DNA of 64,000 nt from Paralithodes platypus (Eukaryota > Arthropoda > Malacostraca > Decapoda > Lithodidae), in contig CM064509.1 of assembly GCA_032716605.1 (NCBI GenBank), positions 35,745,618 to 35,809,617 on the forward strand. Direction: 5' to 3'. Under the pieces are notes generated by a model that was not told the DNA's origin, made no database searches, and was given only the letters and a program-made list of their open reading frames with translations. Position 1 is the first letter of the stretch. Every line of letters begins with the position of its first letter. Below are positions 55,805 to 64,000 of the stretch, in pieces. The position numbers and the translations under genes are program-made.

Positions 55805-56028
55805 ACCCCTATAGCATATTTTGAATATGGGAATATTCATACAGTGCTATTTAATCAGGGAACAATGAGGTATTTTATTGGACGTTTCGGTGGGCTTGTG
55901 GTAATGCACGATACCAGGTACAGTACAAATTCATCCAATAATATCTTCCCATTGATACATTGGGATTTGAACCCGGGACCTTTGGATTACCAGGCCAGTG
56001 GCAAGAACATACCACACCTCCCCTAATA
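55805..56028 (-). repeat. SINE-like repeat, copy 2
   Basis: The minus-strand head has a TGGTATGTTCT-type A box (about 56010) and a GGGTTCAAATCCC B box (55962-55974). The body matches 4742-4965. The head abuts the AT microsatellite, as in copy 1. Confidence 0.7.
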
Positions 56029-56032
56029 TATA

Positions 56033-56088
<56 letters not shown>

Positions 56089-56158
56089 TATATACAGTAT
56101 ATATACCCGGTATATATATACTGTATATATATATGTATATATATATATACCGGTATAT
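56029..56158. repeat. (AT)n microsatellite with TACCGGTA and TACAGTA/TACTGTA
   Basis: An AT run interrupted by TACAGTA, TACCCGGTA, TACTGTA and TACCGGTA (56148-56155). Confidence 0.95.
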
Positions 56159-56182
56159 ATAGCCTACATACTGTAGGTAGTA

Positions 56183-58223
56183 GGGGTAGGCAGCCCCGCC
56201 CAGGGAAGTACTACCGCCAAGGTTTCGGGAGACTCAGGGAATAGCCTGAATTCCATTTTCTCTCCCAGGCCTTGGTAGCTGGATACATATCTTTCTGCCT
56301 CACACATCAGGGGTATCAGGAAAACCCTCTTTATATAACTTCACGACATTGCCCTACATCGCTATCCTCTATCCATAAAATACTACTCTTCCCACTACAT
56401 ATCATACATGTAACACCATACACTTACCTTATAAATATGGCAGTACAATTGTTAAGAGCAAACCTGGTGGTCCCTCGGATATCCACCCCCGGCAGGGTTG
56501 GGTTATTGACACAGGGCCCTCCCGGTCGTCATCATGCGACTGTGTCAAGAGCATTGCAACGTCCCAAAGCTGCTTGTCAGTACAGCTATTTCTTTAGTAA
56601 TATAAGGGGACTTCACTCTAACATAAATTCTGTACACCAATTTCTTCAAGCAGAATCCCCTACTCTCCTTTTTTTGACAGAGACTCAAGTAACATCCACA
56701 TCTGACACATCTAGATTTAATTTTCCAGGTTATCAACTGCTCCAAAATTTCAGACCTAAAGGTGGTGTATGTTGCTTCGCAAAATCTGAAATTGCCCTGG
56801 AGGAGGTTACTAGTTTCAATTGTCCTATTTTGATTATTCTATATACAAAAAATTTTCTTCTGGATAATTTACATACATATGTTGCATCTACCGTTCCCCA
56901 AATACTCCTCCAGAGCAAAGTCTTTTTGATTCTCTGTTCTCACAATTCAGTGTCCTCAACTTAAATGCTTCTTCTGAAATCACTGTGTTGGGTAATTTTA
57001 ATGTCCATAATGTTGAATGGCTCACTCATTCAGCCAGGACTGATGATGCTGGTCTTGAATGTGAGCTATTTGCAGACTCATTTAATCTCATTCAACTAGT
57101 CAACCAACCCACCCGTGTACCAGATAATCCTAATCATAATTCCCACCTACTGGACTTATTTTTAACAACCAATTCAGAAAATTATGATGTTACAGTGAGG
57201 TCCCCACTTGGATCTTCTGATCACTGTCTGATACAGGCCACCTGTCTATCACCTACCACACCTTCCCACTCTGAACCTGTTTTGGTGACTAAATGGCATT
57301 ACGATAGGGCAGACTGGGAGGGTCTTCAAGGTTTCTTTATTGATATTCCCTGGACCTCTTTCTTTTCTAATGATGCACACTCCACCTTGAGCCACATACA
57401 AGATTTTGTAAAAATTGGAATGGAAACTTTTATTCCTCATCAAAAGTACAGTAAAAGATCTAATTCACCTAAATGGTTTGACCATAATTGTGCTAGAGTA
57501 ACTGAACAAAAAGCAATAGCCTACAATGCATACACAAGATCAAAAACACATGAAGCCTTTAATTACTTTAGAAACATCAGAAATCATGCCAAAACTGTAT
57601 TAAACCTAACTAAATCAAACTTTCTCCATAAGCAGGCAAATAAACTTCTAAATAATCCAAATGATAACAAAATATTTTGGTCTACTCTTAACTCATTCAA
57701 ATCCAACTTCACTACTGCTTCATCCATTCCACCATTAAAAACTCCGACTGGGCAACTTGTAAGTGGCCCCCGAGGTTAAACTAACCTTCTTGCAGATATT
57801 TTCTCCCCCAACCCAACCTTAGATGAAATAAATCAAGATGTCCCTGTACTTAATTTAATTCACCTGAAATTCCCTCACTTAAGATCCACACCAGACATGT
57901 CAAAACTATTTTGCAGAATCTCTCAGTAGATAAAGGCTCCTGGTTCAGATGAAATTCCTCCAATAGTACTTAAGAATTGCTCCTTGTTGCTCACTCCTGT
58001 ATTGGCAAAATTTTTCCGTCTGTGTCCTCATACCTCACGCTTCCCAGTACCCTGGAAAGAAGCAAACATCCATCCAGTTCCTAAAAAAGGTGCCTCTTCA
58101 GATCCATCAAACTACAGACCAATAGTTATAACTTCCACTCTTGGCAAAGTTTTTTGAAATTATATTAAATAATCACATAATTAAGCATACTGGAGAATAA
58201 TAAATTAATCAGTGATAGGCAAT
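56183..58223 (+). mobile_element. Jockey-like LINE, cut by assembly gap
   Basis: Leader TAGGGGTAGGCAGCCCCGCC onward, nearly identical to 25138-26920 in the shared part. Endonuclease, linker and first RT blocks (PSNYRPIVITSTLGKVF at about 58110) are present; the sequence stops at the N run in the block before the RT palm. Confidence 0.9.
56590..57779 (+). pseudogene. Jockey-like endonuclease and linker
   Basis: FFSNIRGLHSNINSVHQFL, LLFLTETQV, then after a break near 56930 VLGNFNVHNVEWL (the Asp of GDFN is Asn here), SHLLDLFLT, LGSSDHCLI and the linker through KQANKLLNNPNDNKIFWSTL. Frameshifted at about 57775. Confidence 0.88.
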
Positions 58224-58323
58224 NNNNNNNNNNNNNNNNNNNNNNNNNNNNNNNNNNNNNNNNNNNNNNNNNNNNNNNNNNNNNNNNNNNNNNNNNNNNN
58301 NNNNNNNNNNNNNNNNNNNNNNN
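58224..58323. other. Assembly gap (100 N)
   Basis: Exactly 100 N, the usual placeholder for a gap of unknown size, between the Jockey-like LINE and the macrosatellite. The adjacency of the two sides is not supported by sequence. Confidence 0.99.
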
Positions 58324-59023
58324 GTCGTGATTTTAACACACAAATCTTTAGGCGATCTTCTGCTGTCCAACGTGAGTTGGTGGAATTGGGAGCGATCGGA
58401 AATACTTCGATCCGAGAGCTATGACCACCCCAGTCAGACGACTCGCCAAAAATAAATTCTGCTATACGACTTGAGTTGGCGGTGAACCTTTTTTCTTCGG
58501 GATGGTCTAAATTTGTGTGTGTGAAAAATTTAAAGAAATCGAGTTGTCAATTATTTTGCCACAACATCTTTCACCCACAAAAATTTATGAGAGAAAAGAA
58601 GATGTGTCTGTCTCTCTCTCTCTCTCTCTCTGAGTCAAAGCTTTTTTAGCGAACGTCTTGCCCATAATCAGCAGCAATGAGCGTGCTCATGCTGTCCTGT
58701 TAAAGAAATCGAGTTGTCAATTATTTTGCCACGACATCTTTCACCCACAAAAATTTAGGAGAGAAAAAATTTAGGAGAGAATTTTTTTAGGAGAAACTAC
58801 CTGGCCGGGCTGCTCCACCCAAAGATATTTTTATGGTATTATTTTTGGTGAGTCGTCTGACCGGGGGTACGACACATTATACGAAGCATGACCTAGGACA
58901 GTATATGACACATTAATCGAATCATGACCTAGCTATACGACGCATTATACGAAGCGTGACACCGGGAGGAGGATCTGATGGGAGGGGATTGAGAGGTGCT
59001 TAGTCGGCTGTTGTCAAAGATAC

Positions 59024-59185
59024 CCAGAGAGAGACTACCTGGCCGGGCTGCTCCACCCAGACAGGCGACTACCTGGCCAGGCTGCTCCACCCAGAGAGGC
59101 GACTACCTGGCCGGGCTGCTCCACCCAGAGAGGCGACTACCTGGCCGGGCTGCTCCACCTAGAGAGAGACTACCTTGCCGGGCTG
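59024..59185 (+). repeat. 34-bp minisatellite within macrosatellite unit
   Basis: Five repeats of TACCTGGCCGGGCTGCTCCA + CCCAGAGAGGCGAC. Equivalent arrays at about 59915-60045, 60605-60730 and 61455-61615 have three to five repeats. Confidence 0.9.
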
Positions 59186-60067
59186 CTGCGGCGTCGCCGC
59201 TGTACGGGTCCCTGTCGTGATTGTAACACACAAATCTTTAGGCGATCTTCTGCTGTCCAACGTGAGTTGGTGAAATTGGGAGAGATCAAAAATACTTCGA
59301 TCCGATAGCTACGACCACCCCAGTCAGACGACTCACCAAAAATAAATTCTGCTATACGACTTGAGTTGGCGGTGAACCTTTTTTCTTCGGGAGGGTCTAA
59401 ATTTGTGTGTTTGAAAAATTTAAAGAAATTGAGTTGTCAATTATTTTGCCACATCTTTCAAACACAAAAATTTAGGAGAGAAAAGAAGATGTATCTGTCT
59501 CTCTCTCTCTCTCTCTGAGTCAAAGATATTTTAGCTAATGTCTTGCCCATAATCAGCAGCAATGAGCGCGCTCATGCTGTCCTGTTTAAGAAATCGAGTT
59601 GTCAATTATTTTGCCACGACATCTTTCACCCACAAAAATATAGGAGAGAAAAAATTTAGGAGATAATTTTTTTAGGATAGACTACCTGGCCAGGCTGCTC
59701 CACCCAGAGACATTTTTGTGGAATTATTTTTGGTGAGTTTGTCTGACTGGGGGTACGACACATTATACGAAGCATGACCTAGGACAGTATGCGACGCATT
59801 AAACGAATCATGACCTATCTGTACGACGCATTATACGAAGCGTGACAGCAAGAGGAGGATCTGATGGTAGGGGATTGAGAGGTGCTTAGTCGGCTGTTGT
59901 CAAAGATACCCAGAGAAAGACTACCTGGCCGGGCTGCTCCATCTAGAGAGGCGACTACCTGGCTGAGCTGCTCCACCCAGAGAGGCGACTACCTGGCTGG
60001 GCTGCTCCACCTAGAGAGAGAGACTACCTGGCCGGGCTGCTGCGGCGTCGCCGCTGTACGGGTCCCT

Positions 60068-60753
60068 GTCGTGATTTTAACACACAAATCTTTAGGCGAT
60101 CTTCTGCTGTCCAACGTGAGTTGGTGGAAGTGGGAGCGATCGGAAATACTTCGATCCGAGAGCTACGACCACCCTAGTCAGACGACTCGCCTAAAATAAA
60201 TTCTGCTATACGACTTGAGTTGGCGGTGAACCTTTTTACTTCGGGAGGGTCTATATTTGTGTGTGTGAAAAATTTAAAGAAATCGAGATGTCAATTATTT
60301 TGCCACAACATCTTTCACCCACAAAAAATAAGGAGAGAAAAAATTTAGGAGAGATTTTTTTTAGGAGAGACTACATGGCTGGGCTGCTCCACCCAGAGAG
60401 ATTTTTGTGGGATTATTTTTGGGGAGTCGTCTGACTGGGGGTACGACACATTATACGAAGCATGACCTAGGACAGTATACGACGCATTAAACGAAGCATG
60501 ACCTAGCTATGCGATGCATTATACGAAGTGTGACAGCGAGAGGAGTATCTGATGGGAGGGGATTGAGAGGTGCTTAGTCGGTTGTTGTCAAAGATACCCA
60601 GAGAGAGACTACCTGGCCGGGCTGCTCCACCCAGAGAGGCGACTACCTGGCCGGGCTGCTCAACCCAGAGAGGTGACTATCTGGCCGGGCTGCTCCACCT
60701 AGAGAGAGACTACCTGGTCAGGCTGCTGCGGCGTGGCCGCTGTACGGGTCCCT
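60068..60753 (+). repeat. Short macrosatellite unit (internal deletion)
   Basis: 686 bp instead of 854-890 bp. It has only one AAATTTAAAGAAATCGAG..GTCAATTATTTTGCCAC block and lacks the CT run and the AATCAGCAGCAATGAGCG segment between the two blocks of other units. Confidence 0.88.
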
Positions 60754-62013
60754 GTCGTGATTTTAACACACAAATCTTTAGGCGATCTTCTGCTGTCCAA
60801 CGTGAGTTGGTGGAAGTGGGAGCGATCGGAAATACTTCGATCCGAGAGCTACGACCACCCTAGTCAGACGACTCGCCTAAAATAAATTCTGCTATACGAC
60901 TTGAGTTGGCGGTGAACCTTTTTACTTCGGGAGGGTCTAAATTTGTGTGTGTGAAAAATTTAAAGAAATCGAGTTGTCAATTATTTTGCCACGACATCTT
61001 TCACCCACAAAAATTTAGGAGAGAAATGAAGATGTGTCTGTCTCTCTCTCTCTCTCTCTGAGTCAAAGATTTTTTAGCTAACGGCTTGCCCATAATCAGC
61101 AGCAATGAGCGCGCTCACGCTGTCCTGTTAAAGAAATCGAGTTGTCAATTATTTTGCCACGACATTTTTCACCCACAAAAATTTAGGAGAGAAAAAATTT
61201 AGGAGAATTTTTAAAGGAGAGACTACCTGGCCGGGCTGCTCCACCCAGAGAGATATTTTATGGTATTATTTTTGGTGAGTCGTCTGACCGGGGGTAAAAC
61301 ACATTATACGAAGCATGACCTAGGACAGTATGCGACGCATTAAACGAATCATGACCTAGCTATACGACACATTATACGAAGCGTGATAGCAAGAGGAGGC
61401 TCTGATGGGAGGGGATTGAGAGGTGCTTAGTCGGCTGTTGTCAAAGATACCCAGAGAGAGACTACCTGGCCGGGTTGCTCCACCCAGAGAGGCGACTACC
61501 TGGCCGGGCTGCTCCTCCCAGAGAGGCGATTGCCTGGCCGGGGTGCTCCACCCAGAGAGGCGACTACCTGGCCGGGCTGCTCCACCTAGGGAGAGACTAC
61601 CTGGCCGGGCTGCTGCGGCGTCGCCGCTGTACGGGTCCCTGTCGTGATTTTAACACACAAATCTTTAGGCGATATTCTGTTGTCCAAAGTGAGTTGGTGG
61701 AATTGGGAGCGATCAAAAATACTTCGATCCGAGAGCTACGACCACCCCAGTCAGACGACTCACCAAAAATAAATTCTGCTATACGACTTGAGTTGGCGGT
61801 GAACCTTTTTTCTTCGGGAGGGTCTAAATTTGTGTGTGTGAAAAATTTAAAGAAATTGAGATGTCAATTATTTTGCCACGACATCTTTCACCCACAAAAA
61901 TATAGGAGAGAAAAAATTTAGGAGATAATTTTTTTAGGAGAGACTACCTGGCCGGGCTGCCAGAGACCAGAGACATTTTTGTGGGATTATTTTTGGTGAG
62001 TTTGTCTGACTGG

Positions 62014-63908
62014 TGTGACGCTCCTGCATAGTAGCCACGTGCGGGCATGCGCGAGTGTCGGCTGCCCAGCCGTTTAAAACCGGCTGGCGGCAGCCGGCCG
62101 GCCAGCTTTTCTTAGTATATATCCTACGACAAAGTAACTAATGTCTGGGATATTCTTATGTTGTTTCACAGCTTGAAGCTGCCCTTATTTTTAACCAACA
62201 CATCTTAGTATATCTTATTCTCGATAGTTGATTGTTTCATTATAATATATAAGATGTAAGTCTAGTGAGAGTGGAGGAGACGAGCGGGAGAGAGAGACCG
62301 GCTGGGGGACGTTGCTTTGTGCGGGCGCGGAATAGACTAGCTTGGGACGAGCCTGATGTTGCCATTTGATCGCAACGTTAGGCTTAGTTTCGACTCACGC
62401 AAGGGGTAGAGGATTTTACCCGGCAACGGTGTTGAGTGTTGCCAAGCATGGGATGTATTTCGCATGCCTAGGGTGGGGTCCAGACAGATTCAAGACTCAG
62501 AGTTCACCTCACTGTCGTACCCTTCGGACCCCCTTGATATCTATCCCTCTCAACCCCACTTAGAAATTTTCTCTCTTACTTTGTATACCTTCTTTCCACT
62601 ACTTCACCAATCTATTTAATTATCCCATCCCCTTGATATACCTTATATCTATTATTGTATTAACGACGAGCTCTCAGATAATTAGATAGGATGTTGGGCC
62701 TTATGCAGAGATGTAATTGTTAATGAGACCTAGGAAGCTTTTTTGTTGTCTCATATTTGGTGGTTTCATGCTTGCTGGTGTGGTCTTGTGGCAGGTGAGC
62801 AGGGGCTAAACCGGAGGGGAGGCTTTTTGCGATCCTTTAAGTAAAGTCTGCTGGTGCGAGTCCTGTGGACCTGCACGACTTTACTGGGATACCTGTGGGA
62901 GTCTGGGGGCATTTTCTTGTCTGTGTGCCTGTATGTCTAGTGTTGTGTTGTGTGAGGGCCCTTGCCTAGTCCACTCAGTACTGCGCTAGCACGCCTTGCG
63001 TTTGTTTTAGGGTCGCCAGGAGAGAGTCAGATACTTGGGATCTGAGTCTCTCAACAGAGCACCCTTTCAATTGAGTAATTTGGCGCACAGACTTGGGAGC
63101 GTCCCTAGGCTAGAGCAGGTGGCTCAGCCCGGGTATCCGAAGCCTATATCCTTCCGGCTAGACCTCTGCCACCTGGCAGATTAACAGCTAGCGGTTTATT
63201 ATATCTGTATGCTTGTTATTGTGCCACAGTTTACCGTCTTTGTTAGCATTGTGAGTCAGGGTGTGGCTTAGAGACTCTGTCCGAGCAGGCTGGCCTGACT
63301 AAGAGTGAGAAGCACACCTGTATGTGGTTATGTTGCGAGTGGCTGCCTTTATTTAATTATACCTATGCCATTATACACTGTAGGTCCTATCACTAGTATT
63401 TATTCCTGCTTATTAGTTAAGAGTTCTTTAAATCCGTAACGTACTTTCTTTGCTAAGCATCAGATCCTACAGTAGCCGCATGCAGTTTAGAAACCTGCAT
63501 CTTGCCTACCGGTGCGATGTTTTGAGGACTGTTTGCTCTCACCTTCTTTCACGCAGGGGTGATTAGTTGTATTAATTAACGTAACGTTAAATGTACTTTC
63601 TTCTAGTTTGTTATTAAATTGTTTCTGCAATTTAATTCCGTTATCTATCTTTTCCTTGAAGCTTTAAGTCAACTTAATTGTGTGATCTTTTATATAGCCT
63701 GCTTGACTATCAGCAGTCTATAGTGCGTGCACCCTGTAACCGAGTCATAGGATACCTAGTTGTCCAGGCAGGACTCTTGACGGTTTAGGGTGGTTTGTTG
63801 CCTGGGTTTATAGATAAGGGTTGGATCTAGCGTTTTCCGTTGTTGCTTGTTGCCGCATACCTAGTCCAATAGAAAGAGCCCAGTGTTTATATATCCCAGG
63901 ACGTAACA
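62014..63908 (+). repeat. 5' LTR of a second LTR element (1895 bp)
   Basis: TGTGACG to CGTAACA, the same ends as the solo LTR at 52418-54210 and homologous in the 3' half. It interrupts a macrosatellite unit after GTCTGACTGG (compare 59744, where the unit continues with GGGTACGACAC). The other flank and 3' LTR lie outside the window. Confidence 0.85.
63020..63052 (+). ncRNA. RNA hairpin in LTR leader
   Basis: 6 bp (CAGAT/ATCTG plus T-A), a G-G mismatch, then 6 bp (GAGAGA / TCTCTC type), 7-nt loop. Same position as the hairpin at 53383-53416 but different stem sequence. Confidence 0.6.
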
Positions 63909-63910
63909 AA

Positions 63911-63928
63911 TGGCGACCTTGCATAGGA
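63911..63928 (+). other. Primer binding site of LTR element
   Basis: TGGCGACCTTGCATAGGA begins two bases after the LTR end CGTAACA, as expected for a tRNA 3' CCA primer. The tRNA is not identified. Confidence 0.65.
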
Positions 63929-64000
63929 TTTACTGAACAGAGGAATATAGTGGTCATTTGTTTTGAGATTCCTTATGATTAGAGGAATACAGTGGACATA
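63929..64000 (+). mobile_element. Start of LTR element internal region
   Basis: Contains a repeated AGAGGAATA(T/C)AGTGG word. The coding part lies beyond the window. Confidence 0.6.

Larger units (their letters stand above)
58324..62013 (+). repeat. Macrosatellite, units of 686-890 bp
   Basis: The same phase point (GTCGTGATT) occurs at 58324, 59214, 60068, 60754 and 61641. Each unit has an AAGAAATCGAG(T)TGTCAATTAT block (usually twice), a CT run, CGACACATTATACGAAGCATG words and a 34-bp minisatellite (core TACCTGGCCGGGCTGCTCCA). Frames of 74-105 codons recur in each unit but are made of the 34-bp repeat read in rotating phase, so I do not call them genes. Confidence 0.93.

Noticed and set aside
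58996..61921. Repeated frames of 74-148 codons, Arg/Leu/Pro-rich, in each macrosatellite unit
   Set aside because: They are translations of the 34-bp minisatellite in rotating phase and vary with repeat number; no conserved start context.

Overview
This is a eukaryotic, gene-poor, repeat-dense window, most likely from an arthropod and probably a decapod crustacean. The evidence for this is long CT, AT and AAT microsatellites, several arthropod-style LINE lineages (Jockey-like, I/R1-like with a 2A peptide, and others), Ty3/gypsy LTR elements, tRNA-derived SINEs, TTAA-flanked MITEs and an orphan Helentron-type endonuclease. I found no convincing host protein-coding gene, rRNA or canonical tRNA gene. 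Most long reading frames are transposon remnants or run through microsatellites. The species call is an inference.

Layout: 0-11 kb holds SINE heads, microsatellites, a 28-bp minisatellite, a dispersed repeat centred on CCGGCCGAAGG and a 1.2-kb TIR element (8247-9432) inserted into one copy of it. 11.2-15 kb holds a Jockey-like LINE abutting a second LINE (ORF1 plus endonuclease), which is interrupted by a TTAA MITE. 15-17 kb holds a diverged LTR fragment and two TTAA elements. 17.1-28.3 kb is a complete but dead Ty3/gypsy element on the minus strand with 2.2-kb LTRs; its 5' LTR is split by a Jockey-like LINE. 28.5-32.4 kb is a nearly full-length LINE on the minus strand (2A-like peptide, PHD-like zinc finger, endonuclease, RT, C-terminal CCHC, AAC tail) flanked by an 11-12 bp target duplication and nested in a TTAA element. 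33.1-36.6 kb is a tandemly duplicated LINE pseudogene block with 5' monomer-like repeats.

36.6-44 kb is a composite region. It has an inverted palindromic cluster of an ACTCGTGT-like motif, many copies of a repeat containing CCCCCTGCTGGCAATATAT, a 1.2-kb block present twice (the second copy split by a TIR element with an 8-bp target duplication, itself split by a LINE end), and an intact 205-aa endonuclease frame resembling the C-terminal domain of Helentrons. 45-52 kb holds a 295-bp tandem duplication, more TTAA MITEs, a deleted Jockey copy and an 81-bp nearly perfect palindrome. 52.3-55.4 kb looks like a 1.3-kb mariner-type element into which an LTR element inserted and then collapsed to a solo LTR. 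56.2-58.2 kb is another Jockey copy cut by a 100-N assembly gap. 58.3-62.0 kb is a macrosatellite of about 0.89-kb units, and the last 2 kb is a full LTR plus primer binding site of a second LTR element inserted into that array.

The most interesting observation is a strong excess of TACCGGTA (11 copies). At several positions paralogous copies of the same repeat show the intact TA instead, and removing the extra bases restores LINE reading frames. TACAGTA/TACTGTA behaves the same way, sometimes stacked next to TACCGGTA. This looks like accumulated excision footprints of TA-targeting (Tc1/mariner-like) transposons.
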